The notes below the pieces were generated by a model. The model did no database searches. It was not told where the DNA came from and saw only the letters and a program-made list of their open reading frames with translations. A program made the translations under genes and the position numbers. Below are positions 1-14,391 of a stretch of DNA of 64,000 nucleotides, piece by piece. Origin of the DNA: Diplolepis rosae (taxonomy: Eukaryota > Arthropoda > Insecta > Hymenoptera > Diplolepididae); the NCBI GenBank assembly GCA_030998225.1, contig JAPYXD010000723.1, positions 24,755,501 to 24,819,500 of the forward strand. Direction: 5' to 3'. Numbering within the stretch: position 1 is the stretch's first letter; every line of letters begins with the position of its first letter.

Positions 1-436
1 TTTAAGTTAACTGTTTGAATGTAATAATTTAGTAGACAAAGTGTCGTCGACTCCATGACATCACGTCATTTTATTAAGTAAATCATGCCTTTTATTATAA
101 TTTTATTTTCTCGACATTACTCATCATGAGTTAAACTTCTTTTATAACGGTAAAATTTTAACAATTTTGTGTATGTTCTGGATGTTAAGTTAATTTAATG
201 TTTATTTTTCTTGTTTGTGACAATTTTAATATTTGGTGTTTTTTTAATTTAATAAAGCCTAATGAAGTTGGCAAACCCATAGCCAACGAAACGTCGCAAC
301 AATTTTGACAATATAAAGAGTTTTCTTCTTTATATTTGACCCTCATTGATCGTAAACCAGCATCTTTTATCAATTTTCAAATTGCATGATGCCTTTGAAT
401 TTATTAAATTCATTAATGTTAAATATTAGAATTACA
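1..436. other. AT-rich sequence, nothing recognised
   Basis: AT-rich DNA before the first mariner. Short ORFs on both strands have low-complexity translations and no family signature. I see no gene, RNA or repeat edge here. Confidence 0.6.
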
Positions 437-851
437 TACGAGGTCTCTTCAAACAATAAGGTGAATTTTCAAATTTCGCGGGCTATGTACATTCGATTTT
501 CAATTTTTTTTCCTATGTTGGCACACTTGTCCCGAATGTATGTTCACAGTTTCAGCAATATAGCATTTTCTGTTTGTTTGTGAGAGGCATAAAGGTTAGA
601 AGTGTTTTGAGTGTATTGGCGATTTTCTGTTGTAAAAAAAAATGGATCAAAGAATATGTAAAAAATTTTGTGTAAGAAATGGAATTAAGTGCTCTAAAAC
701 ATTTGAAATGTCAAAAATGGCATATGGTGAGTGTACTGTAAGTCAAAAACGTGTTTACAAGTGGTACAAGCTCTTCACAGAAGGTCGAGAAGAGGTGAAT
801 GACGACGCTCGCCCTGGACGGCCCAGCACGTCAACAACCAATGAAAACATT

Positions 852-1073
852 TTTTTTTTTTTGAACAATTTTTCTGTGAAAAAAGGAACGCTTCCACTCC
901 GCTGGGTATCGAGCCCAGGTCCTTTCGATTGCCGGTCGAATGCTCTGTCATCTGAGCTACGGAGGTTCCACAACTTTTCTCACAGAAACTTGTTAACGTC
1001 AATTCGGCTACGGATGTATCATGAACTATTAATCAATTTTTCTAAATCATTTCAGTCGATTATGCCGATCACT
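852..1073 (-). mobile_element. tRNA-derived SINE-like insertion in the mariner
   Basis: The mariner reading frame is NENI-EAVKKI in intact relatives, and here it is split exactly between those residues by 222 bp. On the minus strand the insert holds about 100 bp of leader, a tRNA-like block, a short body and a poly-A run (T-run at 850-862 on plus). The flanking CATT/CACT may be a degenerate target duplication. The leader contains CCGTAGCCGAATTGACG, similar to the tRNA-like CCGTAGCTCAGATGACAG, so the SINE may be partly dimeric. An alternative is an ordinary tRNA-pseudogene insertion. Confidence 0.65.
892..968 (-). tRNA. tRNA-like head of the SINE (not a functional tRNA)
   Basis: Read on the minus strand, D-stem GCTC/GAGC, anticodon stem TTCGA/TCGAA and T-stem CTGGG/CCCAG all pair, and the T-loop plus stem (GGGCTCGATACCC) matches a B box. 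The D-arm region matches an A box. The anticodon loop is CCGGCAA, which would place GGC as anticodon, but position 33 is C where tRNAs have U. The outer acceptor pairs fail. These defects and the poly-A tail indicate a SINE promoter rather than a working tRNA gene. Confidence 0.6.
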
Positions 1074-1602
1074 GAAGCAGTGAAGAAAATTGTTATGGAG
1101 AATCGTCGAATCCCTATTAGAGAAGTTGCTGAGGATGTCGGCATATCGGTTGGCTCATGCCATGCAATTTTTTCGGATATTTTGGGTCTGAAGCGTGTGG
1201 TAGAGAAGTTCGTACCAAAGTTGCTGAATTTTGACCTGCTCACTCGTCATTGCTTGTTCGTAATTTTTTGGCCAAAAACAACACTTTAATAATGCCTCAG
1301 CCACCGTATTTACCAGATTTAGCCCCCTATGACCTTTTCCTGTTCCCAAGATTGAAGAGACCCATGAAAGGACGGCGTTTTGCCACGATTGAGGAGATAA
1401 AAACCAATTTTTTTTTTATTTTTCGAAAAAAATGAAAATTCACCTCATTTTCTTAACAGACCTCGTATGTATCAAATTATGAAGTTAGTTGAGTTGAATA
1501 ATTTTGAAATAAAGTCACGTAAGACTAATAGAATTCTATTAAATTAAGTCCTACAATTAATATAAAATGTTGCATTTTTCTCACTTTACTTGAAATTTAA
1601 TA

Positions 1603-2491
1603 AAGGGTTTTCCAATAGGGACATAAAAATTTCGTATCTTTATATCAACGCACCTTTAAACGTGTTTAATGAACTGTCAATGTCAAAACGTTAGTTAAAG
1701 TCAACATTTTCATCATGGTAAAGTTCACGAACCAGCAACGTTTGGAAATTATTAAAAATTACTACCGAAATTGGCTCTAGCAAAGCTTGATGAAAATGAA
1801 GAATTTCATCGAAAAATCATTTTCAGTGATGAAGCTCATTTCTGGCTGAATAGCTTTGTTAATAAGCAAAATATGCGTTATTGGTCAGCAACAAACCCAA
1901 ATGTGCTTCTTGAGACACCGTTGCATCCGCAAAAAGTGACTGTTTGGTGCGGTTTTCATGCCGGAGGTATGATTGGGCCGTATTTTTTCGTGGATGAAAA
2001 CGACCGTCATGTTACAGTTATAACTTGACATGAACGATTGTGGTTTCAACAAGACGGTGCCACTAGCCACACAGCACGCGTCACAATCGATTTATTGAAA
2101 GGCAAATTCGGTGAACGTGTTATCTCGAGAAATCGTCCGGTCGAATGGCTGCCTCGTTCATGCGATCTAACGCCATTGGATTTCTTTTTATGGGGCCATA
2201 TCAAGTCACTGGTCTATGCCAACAAGCCAGCAACTTTAGACGACCTCAAAGACGACATCCAACGCGAAATTGCCAACGTTCCGGTCGAAATGTGTGCCAG
2301 AGTAGTGGAAAATTGGGTCCAAAGAATCGACCGCTGTAAACGGGCCCGTGGTGGTTATATGACCGATATCGAATTTCATTCATAAAATGTAATGCTTGCA
2401 CTACACCCACAATAAATTTGAACTCAATATCTCAAATATTTCTGTGTTTTATTCATAGTTAAAATTGTCATGTCCCTATTGGAAAACTCTT
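1603..2491 (+). mobile_element. 889-bp mariner deletion derivative, copy 1
   Basis: Ends are TA-AAGGGTTTTCCAATAGGG on the left and the inverse GGAAAACTCTT-TA on the right, giving TA duplications at 1601-1602 and 2492-2493. The element is 889 bp, exactly the length of the copy at 59250-60138. Both lack the same internal segment of transposase, so they descend from one already-deleted ancestor. It must have been mobilised by transposase supplied elsewhere. Its ends resemble those of the mariner at 10468. Confidence 0.9.
1715..2385 (+). pseudogene. Deleted mariner-type transposase (copy 1)
   Basis: The frame opens with MVKFTNQQRLEIIKNYYRN and then jumps, at about 1770, directly to the catalytic core (LDENEEFHRKIIFSDEAHFW, where D of SDEAHF is the first catalytic aspartate). 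It continues with VTVWCGFHAGG, an in-frame TGA at 2029-2031, then WFQQDGATSHTA (second aspartate) and CDLTPLDFFLWGHIKS (third aspartate region), ending at TAA 2383-2385. About 30 residues expected between VTVI and the WFQQDGA motif are also missing. The DNA-binding region is nearly all gone, so no function is possible. Confidence 0.85.
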
Positions 2492-2501
2492 TATATTATA
2501 A

Positions 2502-2684
2502 ACTGATGAAATCCAGGAATTTCATCGAAGAATTTTATTAAACATCCTTAAACGACATTACCCTGGCAAAAGATTTGGAGAGGAATTCCATTCACGCAAA
2601 TCCAAGCAACTATTCCGAGATCTGTTTTCGGACCATGCCAAATCATCCCGAACTAAACCAAAAAGAGTTCTTAAGGGCATGTGA
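2502..2684 (+). pseudogene. Possible coding remnant, unrecognised
   Basis: Immediately after the 889-bp element, one frame stays open for 60 codons without an ATG, ending at TGA 2682-2684. The translation contains IQEFHRRILLNILKRHYPGK and FHSRKSKQLFRDLF, a balanced composition unlike the low-complexity ORFs nearby. I do not recognise a family. It may be an exon or transposon remnant, or chance. Confidence 0.25.
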
Positions 2685-6526
<3,842 letters not shown>

Positions 6527-7102
6527 TGAATTTTGTTATAAAATAAAAAATCTTGATTTATTTATCCAAATCAATTTCATCCCCTTCAAAGTAATCCCCT
6601 CCCCATGTAATGCACTTATGCCAACGTTTTTTCCAATCGTTGAAACACTTGTTAAATTCGATTTCCGGAATTGCCTTCACAAAGCCTTCTTCGATTCGGC
6701 TTATATCTCTTCAATCGTGTCAAAAAGGTGTCCTCGGAGTAATCTTTTGAGTTTTGGGAATAGCCAGAAATCACACGGACCCAAATCAGGCGAATGTGGT
6801 GGTTGTGGAACGATATGCGTTGAGTTTTTGGCAAAATGGTCACGAAGAACGAGTGCAGTGTGAGACGGCGCATTATCGTGATGCAAAAACCACGAGTTTT
6901 CTGCCTAAAATGTCTTTTGAAACGGTCTTGAGTCATCAACACGTTCTCTGCCTTCTTTGAAGTCTTTGTACCACGTATAAACATTTTTCTGTGACATGGT
7001 CAAATCACCGATGGCCTTCTGCAACATTCTGAACGTTTCCGCAACTGAAATAAGCATTTTACGTAAAAAGTATTTAATTAATGAACGATACACTTGCGTC
7101 AA
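6527..7102 (-). pseudogene. Mariner transposase pseudogene, minus strand
   Basis: Reading down from 7102, the minus strand encodes AETFRMLQKAIGDLTMSQKN and VYTWYKDFKEGRERVDD, the mariner N-terminal helix-turn-helix. At about 6905 it jumps to HHDNAPSHTALVLRDHFAKN and PPHSPDLGPCDFWLFPKLKR, the second and third catalytic aspartate regions. The segment between them, with the first aspartate, is deleted. It tails off after FDTIEEI near 6700 into non-coding 3' sequence. Terminal repeats were not resolved. Both flanks contain ATTGGCGC motifs that may belong to the insertion site. Confidence 0.75.
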
Positions 7103-9276
7103 AATTGGCGCATACGAGATTCAAATCAGAGGAGAAGTTTGCGCACGTGTTGTGTTTCTGGAAACCGGTGACTGAAGTCAAATGCTCAGATGTTTATGAT
7201 TGAAAATATAAAGAAGATAGTAAGTACACATGTATTAATATATAGATATATACATTTGAATCTTGCTGGAGTTTTCTGCTAATTATGTGACAAGTGATTT
7301 GTTTTTTTTTGTGACATGGGAGGTAATATGGTTCGCAAAACTGATGTAACGACTTTGTAAGGTTATGTTCATTTGAAAAGTCGGTGGTTGAAATTTTTTT
7401 TAATTTTGAGGTATTAAGACATTTCGAAAGCGATTTTTAATAACTAATTTGCAGTCTGACAGTGTTTTGAAAGTTTTCTCAATTTTAAGATGTGAAAGCA
7501 ATGTAAGTAAAAAATTTGTATTTTTGATTTTTGATTGATTGTTTCTACTATTTATAAGTCTTCTAACGTTAATAATCGTATATAATTCTAGTTATAATTC
7601 AAATAATTCTCTATAAAGATGATTTCAATTTGAATATTCATTTAAATATCCACAATTCTCAGTATTTTATTGTACAAATATAATATATATTTTAAATGTG
7701 GCTGGTTTATGTGAATAAAGGTATAAAAGAACTTCACATATTTTGATATACTATCTCAAATTTAGTTTCAAATTATAACTACCTCTTTTCAGCAACCTTA
7801 GCTACTGAAATGTAGTTCTAAATCTTTGAAAACATAACTAATACGTGACAAGAGAAGATTATAATATTAGTGCGTCAATTACGATTACAGTCATTCGACA
7901 GTTTGGGAAAAGTATCATTTGTTTCCAAAAGGTATACCTTCCTGTAGTTCAAACGCGGTATAACAGCATCCTACAACTTATCAGGAAACGATTACAACTG
8001 AGAATGAAATAAAAACGCGAACCTTAGATTATAGTATATTACGTGCCTAGGCGCACAATGACACAACATGGCAAAATTTTTACTATGAAACATCATTAAA
8101 CCTTCATTTTAATGTAAAAGGTGTATAGTATTGTGTTGCAAAGATTTCCCAGTGGAATATTGGTTGTTCAGATAAATGGTGTGTTCCTTTTGTAATATCG
8201 AACCATACATTTTTGAATATTTAAAAGAATGAGGAAGTAAAAAATATCTATGAAGTTTATATGAAATGCAATATTAATGAATTAAGTAATCGATTTTTAA
8301 ATATATTCAGCAAATTAGATAAAATTTCATAACGTAAATATAATAAAATGGTCTGCGAAAAGAACTCTATTGATTGCCTTTCATTTTCAAGAGTTTCACT
8401 CATTACTTCTACTCTTTTAATAATGTCAGTTTCTCACTGATAAAAAAATATATAATTTGGAAATGTCAATTTCTTTTGGTTTGTGATAATTTTCAAATTC
8501 TATTATGGTAGCTTGAATATTTTCAATTATTATTTGAGTAAATGTATGAGATTTCCAGTAAAGAATTTCTCTTCCTCCAGGAAATTCTTCGATTTGATCT
8601 CAGTTGGAAAAAATATTATGATCATATATATTGGCGGTAACTAAGAACTGACTTTTCCTTCACCCTTCAAGATCTTTTTATTTATTAATTCTTTGAGTAA
8701 TTTGCATACCTTTACCCAGCGTTTGTAAAATTAGACTAGTTATTAATCACTTTTTAAAAGTTTATACAACTAATGAGCAATGGACAAAAGTTTGTCAAAT
8801 TTCAATATGTTTGAGTTCAAAAGAGCTTACATGTATATATTGAAATATAATATTTTTGGATGTTTTAGAAAAATAATTGTACTTAAAATATTTAAGAAAT
8901 GCATAATTTATATTTTTTTACAAGCGGGTCTCATTGTGGGTCCATAAGTCAACGATGGCATCTTTCAAGAAATTGAACTCTTTCAGACTTTTTCGACATT
9001 CACTTTTTTCCTCTAAAAGTTTTCGGCTTCACAGACAACGACAACAACGACAAGCGGACAAACATGATTGAAAAATTTGTTTTTTTTTCGGCTTCAGGGG
9101 ATTAGGAAACGTAGAAAATTTGTTTCTAAAAGAGATGCCAAATTTTACACAAATCTAATAGTTTTTCATATGTGATAAGAATGTAAAAATGATAAGTTGA
9201 CCCAAATACTTTGGTTGGTAAAATGTGCCACAGCTACTTTATTGGTTTGCACAACTACGTTTTTTGTCGATGTTAC
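7103..9276. other. AT-rich sequence with one short element fragment
   Basis: No gene seen over about 2.1 kb. At 8029-8056 the sequence TAGTATATTACGTGCCTAGG followed by CGCACAATGA matches the left end of the element at 24003, so it is a solo end fragment of that family. The rest is unassigned. Confidence 0.5.
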
Positions 9277-9278
9277 TA

Positions 9279-9844
9279 TCCCTTCTAGAAATAATCGATT
9301 GGAATCAATTAAAAACGATAGAATGAAAGTTCCAATCGTTTCCAAATGTGTTTCTTAATTGGGTATACCCGATTGAGCAAATGTCAACGCCTACAGGTCT
9401 CCAATCGTTTATTTGAATTTTGGGCCCTTCTATAAATAGTCGATTGGAATAAATCAAAATGCATTGAAACTGTAAACTTTTCTTCAAATTATTAAGAAAT
9501 AAATTTCTAGCCTCCGAACACTTGAGAAATACGAATGGAAACTGCAGAGTACGAATTTTATTTGAATGTGTACATTTGTGTTCACTCTATTCAATCCGAT
9601 CTGAAGCAATTAATACTTAGCTTGTCCTGATTAACATAAGTTTAAAACGATTCAACGTTAAATCATTCTCAGTCATTATAAATTGTGCCCAATCGATTAT
9701 ATATAGGAAGGATGACTCACAATTGAGAACGATTCAAATCGATTAACAAAACTTTACTCCATTTAGCAACAATTCAAAACGATTGAGCTTTTGATTACTC
9801 TGAATCCTTCCAAATTGTGTCCGATCGATTATTTCTAGAAGGGA
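9279..9844. mobile_element. TA-flanked MITE, 566 bp
   Basis: The left end TCCCTTCTAGAAATAATCGA and its inverse on the right are perfect for about 20 bp and are flanked by TA at 9277-9278 and 9845-9846, as in Tc1/mariner-type elements. Inside, weaker copies of the end recur (CCCTTCTATAAATAGTCGAT near 9424; CAATCGATTATATATAGG near 9690), so the ends look duplicated inward. There is no coding sequence. It would depend on a transposase from elsewhere. Confidence 0.85.
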
Positions 9845-9965
9845 TATGTATTGTTTTTAAAATAACTCGGGTAGGAGAATCAACTAGAAAAGTAGTAGTA
9901 CCAGCTGAAAAATTAGCAGTGGTATTTTTTATAAGTCGAAGTAGTAGGTTCAACTAACTATTTTT

Positions 9966-10105
9966 ACATTCCCGTCATATGAGAAGGTATTGGTTTTATG
10001 TAAAAAATGACTTTTCAAATTTCCATAAAATCTCGACGTTTTGAGACGTCCTGGGTAAGAAAAAGTGGTTTATACGACGGTGTCTCTCTATCTGTCGTCG
10101 TTATC
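9966..10105 (+). repeat. Diverged terminal fragment of dispersed family D
   Basis: It starts TTTTTACATTCCCGTCATAT, followed by GAGAAGGTATTGGTTTTATG, the fixed edge of family D, and continues through a diverged version of its AAATGACTTTCGAAATTT and TTTGAGAC blocks before ending in TCTGTCGTCGTT. It is older or more diverged than the other copies. Confidence 0.7.
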
Positions 10106-10467
10106 TTTATTTAAAAGAGATCTACAATTGCAGTTACGGATAGAGGGTCCCTGTACCAAAGGTTACTGCTGAATACGGATACAAAACTAAATAAGGAGTC
10201 GCGAACAGTGTACCAGGAATGGTCCCGAAGGAATAACCCCCAAGCCAAGGAGTTAACTATCATGCCGATGGCTGCATGGCACCTGCAAGTGGTGTCTTTC
10301 ACGGTTGCTCTAGGAAACCAGGCCACCTCTTAAAGTATTGACGCCCTATATATATATTTTTTTTTTCGTTCAAAAATCAGTCATTATTTTAATGAATTTT
10401 TGTTCAAAGTTTCGAAACTGCTACAATAGATTATATATTGCTTCTAGTTTTAGATTTTATAGAACTA
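10106..10467. other. GC-richer block, possible retroelement remnant
   Basis: From about 10120 to 10335 the sequence is distinctly richer in G and C (CATGCCGATGGCTGCATGGC, GTGTCTTTCACGGTTGCTCT). The composition resembles a LINE untranslated region, but no domain is visible. The minus-strand ORF at 10111-10326 has no recognised family. The remainder to 10467 is AT-rich. Confidence 0.3.
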
Positions 10468-11266
10468 CAGGGTTTTCCAATTAGAGATTTCATTTTTGCA
10501 GCTGTCATAATAAGAGGTGTCATTTTTTGACAGATGACAACTAAAAACTATGCCATTAATAAAAATGGAACGATACACGCTTGAATAACGCATTAAAATT
10601 GTTAAAATTCACTTAAAAAATGGTGAAAATTTTGCTCAAACATCAGTTCGTAAAGTTAAAAGTTTTCTCGGACGTCGTGAAGCACCTTCTCGGCTAGCTG
10701 TTGTGAAATTGGTGCAAAAAGTCGAGCTGTTAGGACAAGTTAGTGATGTGAAGAATCGAACTCGTGCCCGTCGTGCAAGAACCCAAGCAAATATTGCTTC
10801 TGTATCTCATAGTGTGGAGGAAAACCCAGGTTTGTCCATCCCGCTCCGGTCTTTGGAATTAGGCATTTCGCAAACAACTCTACATCGGATTTGATAAAGT
10901 TCAGTTAACACAAGAACTCGAGCCTACCGACCATCAACAATGTCGTGTCTTTGCCAATTGGGTGCTGGAAATGCATAAAAATGAACCTGAATTTCACCGA
11001 AAAATCATTATGAGCGGTAAGGCTCATTTTCACCTTGGAGGCCACGTTAATAAGCAGAATTGTCGCATCTGGGGCTCGGAAAACCCAAAAATGATTATTG
11101 AAATGCCTCTCTATCCGCAACGTGTAACTGTCTGGTGCGGTTTTTGGACAGGAGGGATCATTGAGCCTTATTTTTTTGTAAATCAAGCTGAAGCGGCTGT
11201 TTTGGTGAATGGATTACGCTATCGAACCATGATTAATGAATTTTTCTGTCCAGAACTTTTAAACCG
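10468..11266 (+). pseudogene. Mariner-type element with broken transposase, 3' end lost
   Basis: The 5' end, TA-CAGGGTTTTCCAATTAGAG, resembles the end of the 889-bp family. The frame from about 10565 (MERYTLE, then a stop) carries FAQTSVRKVKSFLGRREAPS, then a long helix-turn-helix linker ending SLELGISQTTLHRI, a stop, and the core FANWVLEMHKNEPEFHRKII. The first catalytic motif reads MSGKAHFHLGGHVN where relatives have SDEAHF, so the first aspartate is lost. It continues to VNGLRYRTMINEFFCPEL and then runs directly into family D at about 11268. The second and third aspartates are absent. It is longer than the 889-bp derivatives because it keeps the DNA-binding region. Confidence 0.8.
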
Positions 11267-11267
11267 A

Positions 11268-11757
11268 ACAACTTTGCATTCTTACGTTTTTTCGTATTTC
11301 ACAAATTATTGTTTAAAAAAATTGAATTTTGGATATTGACTTTTTTCAAGTTTTAACATTCTGTAACATTTCTAATTTTGGTTTAATCAAAGAATGTTAT
11401 CAAGATAATTTGTAGAGATTTATGAGCACTATCAAAAACCAGTATTGGAATTTTTTATTTTTTCAAAAACACAAAAAATGGTCTAGTTTCCTCAATTTTG
11501 GTTGGATATGGCTGGTTAACGAACTTGTCCTTACTTTTTCAGCTCCCATAAAGTGTGCCCAAACTTAATTCAATCTGATAATTCTATCGAGAGTTATGGA
11601 GTATACGACCTACTACAGACAGACAGGCACTTTCGTAAAAACCACTTTTTCTGACTCAGGGGATCTCAAAACGTAAAAATTTGATGAAAATTTCGAAAGT
11701 AATTTTTCACATAAAACTAATACCTTCTCATCCATGATGAGAATGTAAAAATCTACA
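11268..11757 (-). repeat. Dispersed family D, partial copy
   Basis: Begins inside the family body (AACTTTGCATTCTTACG) at the mariner breakpoint and runs to the fixed edge, here reading CTCATCCATGATGAGAATGT followed by AAAAA. The segment from the ATTTTGATT block to GTCTGTCTG-type repeats and the GACCCCCTGAGTCAG-type block matches the other copies in reverse complement. Confidence 0.85.
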
Positions 11758-11817
11758 ACTCCAGTGTAGACCAATTTTTTGTAAATGCTAGTTTGACTCT
11801 AATGGATTTAAAAATAT
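11758..11817. other. Spacer between two family D copies
   Basis: About 60 bp of unassigned AT-rich sequence separating the fixed edge of one copy from the hairpin edge of the next. Confidence 0.5.
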
Positions 11818-12711
11818 CTGCCTGCTTCGCGGGCACATTTTCATAATGCGCTCCGCTCGCAAATTTGATTGTGCTTAGGGCAAGAGAGATCGTCGCACTT
11901 GGCGCTCCGTTCTATTTGGACCTCGCGATTCGCGCTGGGTCTTATATTCTTTACATACATTTGAGTTTTTTCTTGTAATTTGATACTGAAGCTCAAGTTA
12001 ATTTAATAATATTGTAGATATGATTTTGTGTCATAATTTTTTTCCGTAGCTCCTAGGGTTTAACTGGAAAAGGAATTGTGATATTGACTTTTTTCAAGTT
12101 TTAACTCACTGTAACTTTTCTAATTTTGGATTAATCGAAAAATATTATGGAGATAATTAGTAGAGATTAATGAACACTATCAGAAACCAACATTACAATT
12201 TTTGATTTTTTTAAAAACACGAAAAATGCTCTTATTTTCACAATTTTAGTCGTATATGATTGGTTAACAACCTCGCCCTTACTGTTTGGGCTCCGTTAAA
12301 TTATGCCAAAACTCAATTCAATCCGATAATTCTATCGAGATTTATGGAGATAATTAGTAGAGATTAATGAACACTATCAGAAACCAACATTACAATTTTT
12401 GATTTTTTTAAAAACACGAAAAATGCTCTTATTTTCACAATTTTAGTCGTATATGATTGGTTAACAACCTCGCCCTTACTGTTTGGGCTCCGTTAAATTA
12501 TGCCAAAACTCAATTCAATCCGATAATTCTATCGAGAATTTTCGTGTCCACAGACCCCGGACAAACATACAGACAGACAGACAGTTTCGTAAAAAGCGTT
12601 ATTTCTGACTCAGGAAGTCTCAAACGGTAAATATTTGAAGAAATTTTCAAAAGTTATTTTTTACATAGAACTAATATCTTCTTATTTATGATGAGAATGT
12701 AAAAATGTTTG
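11818..12711 (-). repeat. Dispersed family D copy with an internal tandem duplication
   Basis: It opens with the hairpin edge, ATCTGCCTGCTTCGCGGGCA followed by CATT, goes through the GCGC-rich subterminal zone, and closes with the fixed edge (ATGATGAGAATGTAAAAA). The core tandem units are largely missing. An identical 197-bp tandem duplication lies inside. Confidence 0.85.
12145..12538. repeat. Perfect 197-bp tandem duplication
   Basis: Positions 12145-12341 and 12342-12538 read identically (TTATGGAGATAATTAGTAGA through AATTCTATCGAGA). Other family D copies have the segment once. No differences between the two units were seen, so the duplication is recent or an assembly artefact. Confidence 0.85.
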
Positions 12712-14317
12712 TAAGTACAACACTGTAAATTTCACAATATTGTCTGAAGGTACTAAAATATATTCTGCAATTGGACGGGACAAAACTATTGTCTTACAAT
12801 AGGTATTAATGATTAAAAGTTTTTATTTATGTGAATGAAGTGGACATATCAGATTTAGTTTGTATTGAAAAAGTATTAGAAGATCGGTTGACAAAAATGT
12901 AAAAATTAGAAAACGAAAATAAAATTATGAGAGGAAATTAATGAATTAGACAGTTAACTACGAAAAATGCAATAAATCTGAAGATATATAATTAAAAATT
13001 AGTTAATAATATTATTCTTTCGCGTAGAAAATCATTAGAATACATTCTTTGAAGTAACCATAATTATGACAGTTGTCTTGTGTGAGGTCACTCGAGGCAT
13101 GTAAGCAATTTCACACTGGACAAATTTTAATTTTATATTTGAGACCGTAACGAGTTATAATTTTCTGCTAAAAGATAGCAATTAGATATTTGTTTCTTGA
13201 GCACAGTTACAAAATGCACAAGGACAACCATAAGAAGGTATTTATAAATTTTTCTAAAACTTAATTATATTTTAAGAAATATCATGAGTGTTACGGTCGT
13301 TTTTAAATTTTGTACACTCTAAAAATTTTTTTTTGAAACTTCCAATAGAGTATTGGAAGTAATTAATAAATATCTATTTTGAAATTTGTATATAAATCAT
13401 GTAGGAAATATTCAATGACGTGCCGAATATTGCGTGTCTAACTTTGAAAAATTTTAAGATTAAACTTGAAAAATTTCAATACTGAAAAAAAATCCAACAG
13501 GGATTCGAATATTTTTTGTAAATTATTGAAATAATTCTATAGAAGATTATTTTTTCAATTTATTATTTAAAAATTTCATCACCTATCTATTGGAAAATTA
13601 CGATTTTTTTTACAGTGTACCCACCCAATTAAACTATTAATTATTTCAAATTAAATTATGATTTCTTTTTTTTGAAAAACTACGTTTCAATTTATAGAAA
13701 AACATGTCATAGTGAAAATTCTCCGCAGCAAAATACCAAGCTTCAGATGAATTGTATTATAATTTTTTATAGATCCCTTACTTTTTGGAATATGCCAACT
13801 TTGGCATGTTATTGCCATCTTGTTGGCATTTTTTGTATGCTTTTTCCAAGTGATAATTACGTCGGAATTATCTCTTTTCATTGATTTTTTTTTAATAACA
13901 ACTTGAAAATTGATTATCTCGGTGTTATTGTGTAAGTATAATTTTGCATCATAATGTTTAAATTCAAAAATAACATGTAACCTAAACTAAAGTTTCATAT
14001 CATTTTTCGAATCTTTAGTGTTTTGAATACAAAAAATTTCCAGTCCGCTAGGAATAATTATTTATCATTGCACCTCAATTTTCCCTAAATTCCTAATATT
14101 TTTTAAAATTATCATTATAAATTATGTTAAAACATATATTGCTATACAAAGTTACTGCGTGTGTAATATATGTTGTGTGTAGTTTTCTAGAAGTGTTATC
14201 CAACTTCAGGTTGTAGAAATTACATGTTGCTAAGGTGTTATTACACCAATTCTATTGTTAGAATAACAGTACAATTTCTAGAATCACAACCCCATTTTAT
14301 TAAATATTCGTCTTCAG
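12712..14317. other. AT-rich sequence, nothing recognised
   Basis: About 1.6 kb of low-complexity AT-rich DNA. Overlapping ORFs on both strands at 13672-13884 have no family signature. Confidence 0.5.
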
Positions 14318-14391
14318 CACATTCTTTGATTAATCCAAAATTAGAAATGTTACAGAATGTTAAAACTTGAAAAAAGTCAATATCCAGTTAT
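14318..14391 (+). repeat. Family D fragment (host copy, left part)
   Basis: Body sequence of family D in plus orientation (CAAAATTAGAAATGTTACAG, then AAAAAAGTCAATATCCAGTT). It probably continues at 20849 after the nested copy. Confidence 0.6.

Larger units (their letters stand above)
642..1435 (+). pseudogene. Mariner transposase pseudogene
   Basis: The start at 642 encodes MDQRICKKFCVRNGIKCSKT, the N-terminal helix-turn-helix DNA-binding region of mariner transposases. The linker with GRPSTSTTNENI follows, interrupted by the SINE. The frame resumes after it with EAVKKIVMENRR and DVGISVGSCHAIFSD, the second helix-turn-helix. After KLLNFD, at about 1235, the catalytic core is deleted. A shifted frame from 1250 carries the C-terminal block LAKNNTLIMPQPPYLPDLAP and then YDLFLFPRLKRPM, which includes the third catalytic aspartate. 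The first two catalytic aspartates are gone. An intact family protein is about 340-350 residues. The copy is dead. Confidence 0.85.
439..1465 (+). mobile_element. Mariner-like element, internally deleted, carrying a SINE
   Basis: The left end reads TA-CGAGGTCTCTTC and the right end is its inverse, AGACCTCG-TA, followed in both cases by a matching subterminal AGGTGAATTTTC block. This gives a mariner-type terminal inverted repeat of about 30 bp and a TA target duplication at 437-438 and 1466-1467. The element carries a broken transposase on the plus strand and a 222-bp SINE-like insertion. It cannot be autonomous. Boundaries are well supported by the mirrored ends; the subfamily is not determined. 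Confidence 0.8.

Noticed and set aside
386..583. Plus-strand ORF of 65 residues at the left edge
   Set aside because: It overlaps the mariner terminal repeat and 5' UTR, has low complexity and no family signature.
892..968. A functional tRNA gene
   Set aside because: C at position 33, failed outer acceptor pairs, insertion within a mariner and an adjacent poly-A run point to a SINE.
755..1002. Minus-strand ORFs with FTSSRPSVKSLY and DLGSIPSGV sequence
   Set aside because: Shadows of the mariner coding strand and translation of the tRNA-like block.
10111..10326. 71-residue minus ORF as a gene
   Set aside because: It ends in AT-rich DNA and has no recognisable family; the GC-rich block is more likely a retroelement remnant.
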